DNA from: SW10 sp965657795
GTDB lineage: Bacteria; Verrucomicrobiota; Verrucomicrobiia; Verrucomicrobiales; Akkermansiaceae
Direction: 5' to 3'
DNA: 64,000 nucleotides
Assembly (NCBI GenBank): GCA_965657795.1
Contig: CBFHQJ010000002.1
Location: forward strand, 1 to 64,000
A model generated the notes under the pieces. The model made no database searches, was not told the DNA's origin, and was given only the letters and a program-made list of their open reading frames with translations. This document shows, piece by piece, positions 53,389 through 62,589 of the stretch (positions are counted from its first letter, which is position 1; the number at the start of each line of letters is the position of its first letter). A program made the position numbers and the translations under genes.

Positions 53389-53856
53389 ATGAAAAAATGC
53401 GAACATCATCGTTCAGGTCATTTGGACCGTCAGCTTGATCCGAAGGGGAGATTTTCCCTTCCGGTCGATTGGCGTCCGGCCCACGGTGAAAGCGTTTATT
53501 TCATCAAGGTAAAGGTTGAGAGAATCCCGGCATTGCGGGTTTTCACTCAAACAGCCTTTGATCGGAAGCTGGCTGACATTGAAAGTACACCGGATGCCAC
53601 TCCCGCCCAGCGCGACCGAGCACGTGGAATCCTTTTTGGCTCGGCGATCGAGTCCAAAGTCAATGAGCAGGGCAAGCTGACCATCCCCAAGGCCTTGGCA
53701 GAGGGGCACGGACTTTCTCTTCCTGGTTCCGTCCACTTGGTGGGCCGGGGCGAGCTTTTTGAAATTTTCACCCCGGAAAATGGCAAGGCCATCGAAGCTG
53801 CCGAGGAAAACGCCCGCGAAAGCGATGCCGTGATCTCCAGCATGCTTGGCTTCTAA
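53389..53856 (+). CDS. mraZ: MraZ, transcriptional regulator of the division cluster
   Basis: 155 residues from the ATG at 53389. Two SpoVT/AbrB-like halves are visible: HLDRQLDPKGRFSLPVDWR and ESKVNEQGKLTIPKALAEG. MraZ binds repeats before its own gene and tunes division genes. Family members usually have about 140-155 residues, so the length is normal. It opens the conserved mraZ-rsmH-ftsL order. Confidence 0.93.
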   Translation: MKKCEHHRSGHLDRQLDPKGRFSLPVDWRPAHGESVYFIKVKVERIPALRVFTQTAFDRKLADIESTPDATPAQRDRARGILFGSAIESKVNEQGKLTIPKALAEGHGLSLPGSVHLVGRGELFEIFTPENGKAIEAAEENARESDAVISSMLGF

Positions 53857-53963
53857 AAATTCCAACTCCCACTTTCATCATGGTATCTGCTCCCTTCATC
53901 CAGACGTCTCCCGGTTTCGGTTGGCTCGATGATTTTTCGATAGGCTCTCTCCTCTGGAGAGGG

Positions 53964-54944
53964 ATGCCCGGGGCAGCCTGCGCAGCGGTGGGTTCCACCA
54001 GCGAATCGCCGGAGCAACCTTTTTACCACGAATCCATCCTCCTTGAGGAAGTGGTGAACTATTTGCAACCAGAGGCCGGTAAACTTTTGGCTGACGGAAC
54101 TCTCGGTGGTGGTGGTCACACCGAAGCCCTTCTGAATGCGGGCGCAACGGTGAAAGGGATCGACCGCGACGCCGATGCCCGCGCTTATGCCAACGAACGG
54201 CTCGCTCGTTTTGGTGATCGATTTGAAGCCGTGGACGGTTGTTTTGGTGACATGGCGACCTTGGCTCAAGCCGGCGGCTGGGAAGGCCTCGACGGAATCT
54301 TGCTCGATCTTGGGGTCTCTTCGCATCAACTTGACTGTGGCGATCGTGGCTTTTCATTTCGTTTCGATGGTCCTCTCGACATGCGCATGGGCGGAGATGG
54401 TCCCACCGCTGCTGATCTGGTGAACGATTGGGACGAAGCGGAATTGCGCCAAATTTTTTGGGACCTCGGAGAGGAAAAATCCACCCGAAAAATTGCCGCC
54501 TGGATTGTTGCGGAGCGGGAGAAGACCAAGTTTGAAACGACCGGACAACTCGCTGGTGGAATTGAAAAACTGCTGGGCCGACGTGGTCGCATCCATCCTG
54601 CCACCAAGGTTTTTCAAGCGCTTCGCATGGAAGTGAATGACGAGCTTGGGGAGCTTCGCCGTTTTCTAAAAGTTGCTCCCGATCTTTTGAAGCCAGGTGG
54701 CCGACTTGCCATCATTACCTTTCACAGCCTTGAGGATCGGATTGTCAAACAGACCTTTCGTGATGCTTCCAAGGAGGAAATTGATCGTCCCGAATGGCCG
54801 GCCCCACGCCCGAATCCCGATTATGTTTACAAGCTGCTGACTCGAAAAGGGGTTGCTCCCGGCGATCAGGAAATCGCTCGCAATTCCAGATCACGCAGCT
54901 CGCGGCTTCGTGTTGTGGAGAGAATTCAACCTTCCGCCTGTTAA
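53964..54944 (+). CDS. rsmH: 16S rRNA (cytosine1402-N4)-methyltransferase RsmH
   Basis: 326 residues from the ATG at 53964; an upstream in-frame ATG at 53880 would add 28 residues. I prefer 53964 because GGAG lies just before it, though it is enclosed in a small hairpin (CTCTCC-TCT-GGAGAG). Family blocks: YHESILLEEVVNYL, LADGTLGGGGHTEALL (SAM loop), GIDRDADARAYA, LLDLGVSSHQLDCGDRGFSF, FQALRMEVNDELGEL and FHSLEDRIVKQTF. It methylates N4 of C1402 of 16S rRNA. Confidence 0.92.
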   Translation: MPGAACAAVGSTSESPEQPFYHESILLEEVVNYLQPEAGKLLADGTLGGGGHTEALLNAGATVKGIDRDADARAYANERLARFGDRFEAVDGCFGDMATLAQAGGWEGLDGILLDLGVSSHQLDCGDRGFSFRFDGPLDMRMGGDGPTAADLVNDWDEAELRQIFWDLGEEKSTRKIAAWIVAEREKTKFETTGQLAGGIEKLLGRRGRIHPATKVFQALRMEVNDELGELRRFLKVAPDLLKPGGRLAIITFHSLEDRIVKQTFRDASKEEIDRPEWPAPRPNPDYVYKLLTRKGVAPGDQEIARNSRSRSSRLRVVERIQPSAC

Positions 54945-54947
54945 AAA

Positions 54948-55286
54948 ATGAACCGTAAAAAAAGCACATCCAGTCTTGGTTTTTCCTCTCTCGTCCTTCT
55001 CGGCATTGCTGTCGTGATCGTCTCAAGCAGTGGAATTGGATATGTCATTGTGAAGAATCGGCAAATTTCGGCTCGAAGCCAGATCGCCGAAGTTCAGCGA
55101 AAGATGGACAAGCATCAGGTTTCCATCTCGCAGCATCAATCGGATATCGAGGAATCCCTCGCGATCTTCCGCCTTCGCGAACATCTCCACGACATCAACT
55201 CGCCCCTTACTGAAATCGAATTCGTTGAGCCACTCCTTGAGAATGACGATCAATCGCCACCCGGAGACTCGGTGGCCCGCCGCTAG
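54948..55286 (+). CDS. ftsL: FtsL-like division protein
   Basis: 112 residues with one membrane helix (about 13-35: SLVLLGIAVVIVSSSGIGYV) followed by a coiled-coil region (AEVQRKMDKHQVSISQHQSD). Sequence similarity in FtsL is weak; the call rests on size, topology and its place between rsmH and ftsI. It would form part of the FtsQLB complex that activates the FtsWI septal synthase. Confidence 0.72.
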   Translation: MNRKKSTSSLGFSSLVLLGIAVVIVSSSGIGYVIVKNRQISARSQIAEVQRKMDKHQVSISQHQSDIEESLAIFRLREHLHDINSPLTEIEFVEPLLENDDQSPPGDSVARR

Positions 55287-55291
55287 CAATT

Positions 55292-57223
55292 ATGGATGCC
55301 GCATTTAAACGTCGCGCTTTTTTGGTCTGCCTGGCTCTTGTAGCCGGGCTGAGTGCGCTTTCGATCAGACTGATTTCACTCCAGGTTTGGAACCGAGAAT
55401 TATCTGACACTTCTTCAGTTCCACGATTCAGGTCGCAGGAGGTGATCCCTGCCCGCCGCGGCTTCATTGTGGATCGGAATCGCACGGTGATTGCCCAGAA
55501 TCGACCTGAAGCAACCTTGGTCGCGGATCTGAATCACCTGAATACCGAATCGATTCTTCACCGAGCGGTGGCACATTTTTACGCCAGCCAAGAGGCGGGT
55601 TGGGAAAATCTCAATGAGGCCGAGCGCGATGTCCTTCTTGGGAAAGCTCGCAAGTGGGTTAGGAAAAATCTAAACGAGGAAGAGGTCATTGAGAAGCACT
55701 TGAACTATGCCTGTGAGATCATTGGGCGGGAGCTACGAATGCCTTCCGAGACCATTCGGGATATGTTTGAAGACGGGGTGACCCGTGTCGAGGTCAAGAA
55801 GGGTATGCGGGAAAGTCTGGCGCGGCGAATCGAAAGTGCGCTGCAGGACCGTCGTATTCAGGGCTTCAGTTTTGAACGTTATCAACGTCGGGTCTACCCC
55901 ATGCCGACTCTTGCCTCCCACTTGATCGGCATCCGTGGATATGGCAATGGTGACGAAATTATCAGTATCTCGGGTCTTGAGAAATCGATGGATGAGATCC
56001 TTTCGGGACGTGACGGCAAGCGCGTTCTAAAGCGGGATGAAAATGGCCTTGTGAATCTGACCGAGTCGGCCGAATGGCTGCCGGCGAGAATGGGCAAGCA
56101 TGTCAAGGTGACCATCGATATGGGGATTCAAGCCATTGTTGAAGAAGAGCTGGGAATGGCCTTCGAGGCCTACAAGGCCAAGCATGGAAGCATCATTGTG
56201 GTCGATCCACACACCGGTGACATCCTCGCGATGGCCAGCCGTCCTGACTTTAATCTCAACCTTCGGACGAATTATCCGAAAGCGGTCAACTACGCGGTTT
56301 CGGCACAATACGAATCGGGTTCGGTGATGAAGATCGTGCCCATGGCTGCTGCGCTTGATTTGAGAAGAGCAACCCGCGAGACGGTCGTTGATTGCGGATG
56401 GGGCTCCATCGAACGCTATGGTTTCCGAATCCGGGATCACCACCGTTATGGTGAGCTGACTTTTGACGGAGTTCTGGTGAAGTCCAGTAATACCGGAGTC
56501 TTCCAGTTTGCCGACATGGTGGGTCGGGGAATCTACTATCAATACCTGCGCGATTTTGGTTTTGGTGCCCCCACCGGATTTCCAATTCCCGGCGAAGCCA
56601 AGGGGGTAATTCAGAATGAAACCAATATGCGAAATTTCGCCAGTGCTACCTATGGATACGGAGTGTCGGTGACTCCTCTGCAGTTGGCGATGGCTTATTC
56701 CGTTCTGGCAAATGGCGGCAAGCTCTTGAAGCCCCGCCTGGTCGATTCAATCATTGCTGAAAATGGCACTGTCCTTGACGAAACTCCGATTCACGAGGTG
56801 CGGCAAGTCTTGGGTGCCCGTGCAGCCAAAGAAATGTGTCTTGCGCTTGAGCAAGTTGTTCTCAAGGGCACCGGACGCCGGGCCCAGGTTCCGGGCTATC
56901 GTGCCGGTGGCAAGACCGGAACGGCCGAAAAGTGGGATAGTAAAAACAAATGCTATAACGAGTACGAAAAGACTCTTACTTTTGCCGGTATTCTCCCGGT
57001 TCATGACCCCAAGTTTGTTTGCATCGTGACCATCGATGAACCGACCGGATTCGATGAGGATTTTCAGATTGGTGGCGGAACCATCGCTGCTCCTGTTTTT
57101 TCCGAGGTCGCGGGGCGTGTTGCCCGCTACCTGAATTTGGCTCCCACTGAAGAGATTCTTGTGGAAATTCCCACAAAGTCCTCTGACGAGGGCACCTCCA
57201 TCGTACTCAATCCAACCGAATGA
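55292..57223 (+). CDS. ftsI: Penicillin-binding protein, FtsI/PBP3 type transpeptidase
   Basis: 643 residues. One N-terminal membrane helix (FLVCLALVAGLSALSIRLIS) and a pedestal domain (IPARRGFIVDRNRTVIAQN) precede the transpeptidase. The catalytic motifs are Ser344-x-x-Lys in ESGSVMKIV, SSNTG and GKTGTAEKW. It cross-links septal peptidoglycan with FtsW. It overlaps murE by four bases (ATGA), part of tight coupling through the cluster. Confidence 0.93.
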   Translation: MDAAFKRRAFLVCLALVAGLSALSIRLISLQVWNRELSDTSSVPRFRSQEVIPARRGFIVDRNRTVIAQNRPEATLVADLNHLNTESILHRAVAHFYASQEAGWENLNEAERDVLLGKARKWVRKNLNEEEVIEKHLNYACEIIGRELRMPSETIRDMFEDGVTRVEVKKGMRESLARRIESALQDRRIQGFSFERYQRRVYPMPTLASHLIGIRGYGNGDEIISISGLEKSMDEILSGRDGKRVLKRDENGLVNLTESAEWLPARMGKHVKVTIDMGIQAIVEEELGMAFEAYKAKHGSIIVVDPHTGDILAMASRPDFNLNLRTNYPKAVNYAVSAQYESGSVMKIVPMAAALDLRRATRETVVDCGWGSIERYGFRIRDHHRYGELTFDGVLVKSSNTGVFQFADMVGRGIYYQYLRDFGFGAPTGFPIPGEAKGVIQNETNMRNFASATYGYGVSVTPLQLAMAYSVLANGGKLLKPRLVDSIIAENGTVLDETPIHEVRQVLGARAAKEMCLALEQVVLKGTGRRAQVPGYRAGGKTGTAEKWDSKNKCYNEYEKTLTFAGILPVHDPKFVCIVTIDEPTGFDEDFQIGGGTIAAPVFSEVAGRVARYLNLAPTEEILVEIPTKSSDEGTSIVLNPTE

Positions 57224-58788
57224 TTTCCCTCCCGTCACTTCTTGAAATTCTTCCCGAGGCCAAAGGGCTTCGCATCGAAGATGTCCCTGTGATCAGTGTC
57301 ACTGACCATAGTGGACGTGTGCAGGAGGGTGCCGTCTTCGTAGCGGTTCGCGGCGCTTCAGCAGACGGTCACGACTATCTTGATCAGGTCGTGGAGAAGA
57401 ATCCGGCAGCGATCATCGCGCAGAGCAAAGGACCGGCGGACTACTCCGGGCTTTGGATTCAGGTTCCCGATACACGTGTCGTACTGGGGCGCCTCGCTGC
57501 TCGTTTTGCGGGAGATCCGGCGGGGTCCATGGTGGTTGTCGGAGTGACCGGCACCAACGGGAAGACGACGGTGACCCACTTCATTCATGCCCTCTTTGAG
57601 AAGTCCATGATTAAGGCTGGAATGATCGGGACGATCAAAATCAATGATGGTCGCGGCTTGAGAGATGCCACCCACACCACGCCGGGAGCGGTTGAGATGC
57701 AGAGCATTCTCAAAACGATGAAGGACAATCGTTGCAAGGCTGTGACGATGGAAACTTCCTCGCACGGATTGGAACAAGGTCGTTGCCAGGGGATTGCTTT
57801 CAACGTCGGGGTCTTTCTGAATCTGACCCAGGACCATCTCGATTATCATAAGACGATGGGGGCCTACTTTGAGGCTAAGAAAATTCTCTTCGAACAAATG
57901 GCCGAGAGCGGCAGTGATGGCGTTGCGGTGATTAATGTCGATGATCCTGCCGGCGAAAAATTGGCTGCGGAACTTGCCGGCCGCCTCAAGGTCGTCACTT
58001 TCGGATTTAGTCCGGTAGCTGATTTTCGTGCAAGCGAAGTGCGGCCTTCAATTCGTGGACAGGTTTTTGCTCTCGAAGCCCGGGGAAAGAGTTTTCTAGT
58101 GAGACTGCCTGTTGTGGGCCGATTCAATGTCATGAATGCGCTCGCTGCCATGGCTGCTGTTTCTTCAACGGGAGTGCCCCTTCGTGATTTGGTGAAAGCA
58201 GTGGGAGAAACCCGTCAAACTCCGGGTCGCATGGAATTCGTCGGGGGAGATCGTATTTCGGTGTTTGTCGATTATGCACACACACCCGACGCCTTGGAAA
58301 AGGCGTGTGAGACTTTGAGTGATCTTCACCCCAATCGCCTCGTGACGATTTTCGGCTGCGGTGGCGATCGGGATCGCTCCAAGCGTCCGCTCATGGCGGA
58401 GGCTGCTGCCAAGTTTAGCCAGTTTTGCATCGTGACCTCTGACAATCCCCGGACTGAGGATCCGCAGGCAATTATTGATGAGATTATTCCCGGGCTGGGC
58501 TCATCTCGTCATGAAGTGGTTCTTGATCGGCGTGAAGCGATTTACTCGACCATTGAAAATGCCTTACCCGGTGACTTGATTCTCATCGCGGGAAAGGGGC
58601 ACGAGACCTACCAGGAAGTGAGTGGCAATCGTCAGCATTTTGATGATCGCGAGGTGGCACGTCGGGCGATGGAAATTCGTAAGAAGAAGGAAGAGGTCGA
58701 GTTTGAGAAACGACAGGCCGAGCGGGAAGAACGTGAAAGCAAGCGCGCCCGGGAAGAAGGCGGCGAAAGGAATTTTGATCGGGAATGA
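57220..58788 (+). CDS. murE: UDP-MurNAc-tripeptide synthetase MurE
   Basis: 522 residues. ATP loop GVTGTNGKTTVTHF, MRN-binding regions THTTPGAVEMQSILK and METSSHGLEQGR, and SDNPRTEDP, the DNPR motif associated with meso-diaminopimelate as the added amino acid. The last 45 residues form a highly charged tail (RQAEREERESKRAREEGGE) absent from typical MurE. The start overlaps ftsI and the stop overlaps murF, each by four bases. Confidence 0.95.
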   Translation: MISLPSLLEILPEAKGLRIEDVPVISVTDHSGRVQEGAVFVAVRGASADGHDYLDQVVEKNPAAIIAQSKGPADYSGLWIQVPDTRVVLGRLAARFAGDPAGSMVVVGVTGTNGKTTVTHFIHALFEKSMIKAGMIGTIKINDGRGLRDATHTTPGAVEMQSILKTMKDNRCKAVTMETSSHGLEQGRCQGIAFNVGVFLNLTQDHLDYHKTMGAYFEAKKILFEQMAESGSDGVAVINVDDPAGEKLAAELAGRLKVVTFGFSPVADFRASEVRPSIRGQVFALEARGKSFLVRLPVVGRFNVMNALAAMAAVSSTGVPLRDLVKAVGETRQTPGRMEFVGGDRISVFVDYAHTPDALEKACETLSDLHPNRLVTIFGCGGDRDRSKRPLMAEAAAKFSQFCIVTSDNPRTEDPQAIIDEIIPGLGSSRHEVVLDRREAIYSTIENALPGDLILIAGKGHETYQEVSGNRQHFDDREVARRAMEIRKKKEEVEFEKRQAEREERESKRAREEGGERNFDRE

Positions 58789-60119
58789 AAACTTATCCTC
58801 TCCAGCAACTCGTAAACGCGATGAGCGGCTCCCTTTTACAGGGCGGGGAGGATTGTGTCATTTCAGCGGGAGTTTCGACTGATACCCGGAGCATCCCGAA
58901 AGGAGCGCTGTTTTTTGCTCTTAAGGGGGAGAATTTTGATGCCCACCAGTTTTTGGTTCAAGCCGCAGGTTCCGGAGCGGCTGCTCTTGTGGTGCAGGAC
59001 GATTCCAATTTACCGGATGGTATCCCGATCGTGTTGGTCAAAGACACCCTCGAAGCCCTTCAGGCGTTGGCCAAGTGGTATCGAGTTGAGTTGGGTATTC
59101 CGGTCGTGGCTATTACCGGCTCCAATGGCAAGACCTCGACCAAGGATTTCACGCGCAGTGTTCTCAGTCAGAAGTTCCGCGTCAATGCCACCTTGGGCAA
59201 TCTCAATAATCATATCGGACTTCCGCTTACGGTGCTGGCGACAGCCAAAGATGACGAAGTTGGCGTGTTCGAAATGGGGATGAATCACTCCGGTGAATTG
59301 GCTCCGCTTTGCGGGATCGGGCAGCCTAATGTGAGCATCATCACTAATGTGGGAACGGCTCACATCGAGCACCTTGGAAGTCGCGACGCAATCGCGCTTG
59401 AAAAGGGCACCGTGGCTCGTGCCCTCAAAGAGGAGGGGACCTTGCTGGTGCCCGGTGATTGCGATTACGTCGACGATTTCCGCGCGTCGACTCCGGCGAA
59501 AGTAATCACGGTGGGAGATGGCAGTATTCGGGCCGGGAATATCAAAGTGGAAGAGTCAGGCTCGGTTTTCGATCTCGTGATCGACGGGCTGGGAACGACC
59601 AGGACTTCAATTTCTGTTTCGGGTCACCACATGATCAGCAATGCCTTGCTCGCAGCGGGGGCGGGATTCGTGCTCGGGCTGAGTCTCGATGAAATTTCTG
59701 CCGGTCTGGAAAAAGCCGAACTTACCAGTGGTCGGCTTCGCCATTATCAAAGTAATGGGGTCACGGTGATCGACGATACTTATAATGCCAACCCAGAGTC
59801 TGTTATCGCAGCCCTGGAAACTCTGGCCAACCTTCCGGGAGACGGTAGCCGCATTGCCGCCCTGGGAATGATGGCCGAGCTGGGTGAGCACGCTCTGGAA
59901 GCTTACCCAAGGATTGGGTCTTCCGCCCGTGAATTGGGAGTGACTCTGGTGACGGTGGGTGAGGAAGCCCGAAAATACGGAGCTGACCACCATTTCACAA
60001 CTCACGAAGAAGCTGCGCCCTGGTTATCCGGAGAGGTATCTCCGGGTGATGTCGTACTTTTCAAAGGAAGCCGGATGGCCGCAATGGAGCGGGTCATGAA
60101 TCTCACTTTCCCCGAATAA
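58785..60119 (+). CDS. murF: UDP-MurNAc-pentapeptide synthetase MurF
   Basis: 444 residues. The Mur ligase signatures are FFALKGENFDAHQFLVQA, ITGSNGKTSTKDFTRSVL, GNLNNHIGLPLTVL, FEMGMNHSGEL and DDTYNANPESVIAALE. It adds D-Ala-D-Ala to the tripeptide precursor in the cytoplasm. It overlaps murE by four bases and is 13 bases before mraY. Confidence 0.96.
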   Translation: MKTYPLQQLVNAMSGSLLQGGEDCVISAGVSTDTRSIPKGALFFALKGENFDAHQFLVQAAGSGAAALVVQDDSNLPDGIPIVLVKDTLEALQALAKWYRVELGIPVVAITGSNGKTSTKDFTRSVLSQKFRVNATLGNLNNHIGLPLTVLATAKDDEVGVFEMGMNHSGELAPLCGIGQPNVSIITNVGTAHIEHLGSRDAIALEKGTVARALKEEGTLLVPGDCDYVDDFRASTPAKVITVGDGSIRAGNIKVEESGSVFDLVIDGLGTTRTSISVSGHHMISNALLAAGAGFVLGLSLDEISAGLEKAELTSGRLRHYQSNGVTVIDDTYNANPESVIAALETLANLPGDGSRIAALGMMAELGEHALEAYPRIGSSARELGVTLVTVGEEARKYGADHHFTTHEEAAPWLSGEVSPGDVVLFKGSRMAAMERVMNLTFPE

Positions 60120-60132
60120 CTCCGTCTGAATC

Positions 60133-61299
60133 ATGCTGTATTGGATCTATCAACTCTGGAAAAAAGCCGAGGAGTCGGGAGCGGATTGGGCTGAAACCTT
60201 TTCGTTCCTGAGGATCTTGGGATACATCTCCGTAAGAGCGGGGTTGGCGACCTTGATTGCGTTTCTACTGACTCTTTTGATCGGCGAGCGGGTGATCCGA
60301 AAGCTCATTTCCATGAAGGTAGGTCAACCTTTGCGGACCGCTGAAGAAGTTCACAAGCTTGCTGAATTGCATGGTGGTAAGGCTGGAACTCCGACGATGG
60401 GAGGAATCATGATTTTGGGCACTACGATGGTTGCCATTCTCATTTGCGGACGTGTGCTGAACCCTTTTGTTCTGGTGGTGTCAATTGTGACCCTTGCTTT
60501 GGGAGTTTTGGGTTTTCTTGATGATTATCAAAAGGTGGCGAAGAAGAATTCGGACGGCGTCAGCGGTAAGTTAAAGTTGGTTTGGCAGGCCGCAGTTGGC
60601 CTGGGTGCCGGACTCTTTCTCTACTTGAATCCCGAGACTTCGAGCTACATTTTTTACTCAACAAAGGAAGGTGCCGAGGCTGCGAAAGTGACTGATTTCG
60701 GCTTCCCGCTTCTCACATTCATTATTCCGCTCGGTTTGATCGCGATTCCATTTTTTATGGCGATTCTCATGGGGACCTCCAATGCGGTGAATTTGACCGA
60801 TGGTCTGGATGGGCTTGCCACAGGCGTAACAATTACAGTGGCGATTGCCTATGCAGTCATCACTTACCTTGGCGGCCGTGCAGATGCTTCCGAGTACTTG
60901 CACATCTTCCACAATCCCGGCCTGTCCGAGCTCTGCATTGTGATGATGGCTTTGGTGGGAGCATGCTTCGGCTTCCTCTGGTTCAATTGTCACCCCGCAA
61001 AAGTCTTCATGGGGGACACCGGATCACTGGCGATCGGTGGGGCCATCGGCATGACTGCCATTTGTGCCAAACAGGAATTTTTATTGATCATTATTGGCTT
61101 CGTTTTCGTGATGGAAGCGGTCTCGGTGATTCTGCAAGTTGGGAGCTTCAAGCTTCGCCGAAAGCGTATTTTTGCGATGGCTCCCATTCACCACCACTTC
61201 GAACTTCGAGGTTGGAATGAAAACCAGGTCATCATTCGATTCTGGATTATCTCCATCCTTTCCAGCCTGGGCGGTCTCGCCCTTTTAAAAGTCATCTAA
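60133..61299 (+). CDS. mraY: Phospho-MurNAc-pentapeptide translocase MraY
   Basis: 388 residues with about ten membrane helices. The family motifs GKAGTPTMGGIMIL, FLDDYQKVAKKNSDG (catalytic aspartates), NLTDGLDGLATG, VFMGDTGSLAIGG and MAPIHHHFELRGWNENQVI are all present. It makes lipid I at the inner membrane. Its stop shares its last base with the start of murD. Confidence 0.97.
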   Translation: MLYWIYQLWKKAEESGADWAETFSFLRILGYISVRAGLATLIAFLLTLLIGERVIRKLISMKVGQPLRTAEEVHKLAELHGGKAGTPTMGGIMILGTTMVAILICGRVLNPFVLVVSIVTLALGVLGFLDDYQKVAKKNSDGVSGKLKLVWQAAVGLGAGLFLYLNPETSSYIFYSTKEGAEAAKVTDFGFPLLTFIIPLGLIAIPFFMAILMGTSNAVNLTDGLDGLATGVTITVAIAYAVITYLGGRADASEYLHIFHNPGLSELCIVMMALVGACFGFLWFNCHPAKVFMGDTGSLAIGGAIGMTAICAKQEFLLIIIGFVFVMEAVSVILQVGSFKLRRKRIFAMAPIHHHFELRGWNENQVIIRFWIISILSSLGGLALLKVI

Positions 61300-62576
61300 T
61301 GCTCGATCTCACCGGAAAAACAGTAGCCGTTCTTGGGGCAGGACGCAGTGGCCGTGCCGCTGCCCGTCTCGCGGAGCACTGTGGTGCCCAGGTGACAATC
61401 TATGATTCGCGTGAGGCGGAGGAGGCTGTGCTGGCGAGTCCGAGCACTGGTTTGGATGTGAATGTAGACCTGGTGGTGGTGAGTCCGGGAATAGAAACCC
61501 GGGGAGATTTCGTGCAATCGTTTGCCAAGGGAAGTGGTGAACTCTGGGGCGAGATCGAATTGGCGTGGCGATGCTTCGCCGGAAGGACGATCGGGATTAC
61601 GGGGACGAATGGCAAAACGACTACCACCGAATTGGTTCGTGATTTGGTGGAAGCCACCGGCAAAAGCTGCGTGGCCTGTGGAAATTACGGGGTCCCGCTT
61701 TCGGAGGTTGTCCTTTATGATTCTCCTCCCGAGGTGATTTCACTCGAGTTGAGTTCGTTCCAACTTGAGACCATCGTCGATTTTAAGCCGGACGTTTTGA
61801 TCTGGTTGAATTTTTCGCCTGATCACATGGATCGATATCATTCGATCGAGGAGTATCGGGGAGCCAAGTTGCGTATTTTTGAAAACGCCGACGATGAGAC
61901 TCCTGTCGTCGTCAGGGCCGGATCCGAGATTCCCCGGCGAGGGCGATTGACCACTTTTTCCGCTGAAGGTGAGGCCGATTGGTCCTTGTCCGGCGAGGAC
62001 ATTCTCTTTGGCGGGGTTCCTTTCGTTTCGATTTCCGAAACGAAGCTACGTGGCCTTCATAATGCGGAGAATCTGATGGCAGCTTGTGCCGCGGTGGAGG
62101 GTCTGACCTCCGGTGTGGCGCGTGAGGCTCTTTCAAAATACAGCCCGCCCGAGCATCGATGCGAGTTGGTGGCAATCATTGACGGAGTCGAGTATCTCAA
62201 TGATTCAAAGGCTACCAATCTTCACGCGCTTGAGTCCGCTTTGCGCTCCCAAACCAGACCTACCATTCTCATTGCAGGCGGAAAACAAAAGGGTCTCGAT
62301 TATCAAGCTCTGATTCCTTTGCTCGCTGAGAAGGCCAAGGCTATGATTTCCTTTGGCGAAATTGGCGATGAGTTGGCCTCCATTTTCTCGACCACCATTC
62401 CATGCCGGAAGGTGGAGATCCTTGAAGAAGCTGTTGCCGCGGCTGCAGCCGACGCCAGCCGTGGTGAGACCGTTCTCTTTTCTCCCGGCACCTCTTCCTT
62501 CGATCAATTCAACGGCTACGAGGAGCGCGGTCGCGCTTTTAAAGCCGCCGTGCCCCGACTGACAAAAACCCTGTGA
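61299..62576 (+). CDS. murD: UDP-MurNAc-L-alanine D-glutamate ligase MurD
   Basis: 425 residues. VAVLGAGRSGRAAARLAE (nucleotide fold), GITGTNGKTTTTELVRDL (ATP loop), GNYGVPLSEV, LELSSFQLETI, NFSPDHMDRYHS, PEHRCELVA and NDSKATNLHALESAL identify the family. It adds D-glutamate in the cytoplasm. It starts within the mraY stop and ends 13 bases before the LysM gene. Confidence 0.96.
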   Translation: MLDLTGKTVAVLGAGRSGRAAARLAEHCGAQVTIYDSREAEEAVLASPSTGLDVNVDLVVVSPGIETRGDFVQSFAKGSGELWGEIELAWRCFAGRTIGITGTNGKTTTTELVRDLVEATGKSCVACGNYGVPLSEVVLYDSPPEVISLELSSFQLETIVDFKPDVLIWLNFSPDHMDRYHSIEEYRGAKLRIFENADDETPVVVRAGSEIPRRGRLTTFSAEGEADWSLSGEDILFGGVPFVSISETKLRGLHNAENLMAACAAVEGLTSGVAREALSKYSPPEHRCELVAIIDGVEYLNDSKATNLHALESALRSQTRPTILIAGGKQKGLDYQALIPLLAEKAKAMISFGEIGDELASIFSTTIPCRKVEILEEAVAAAAADASRGETVLFSPGTSSFDQFNGYEERGRAFKAAVPRLTKTL

Positions 62577-62589
62577 ACCATTCCCAACC

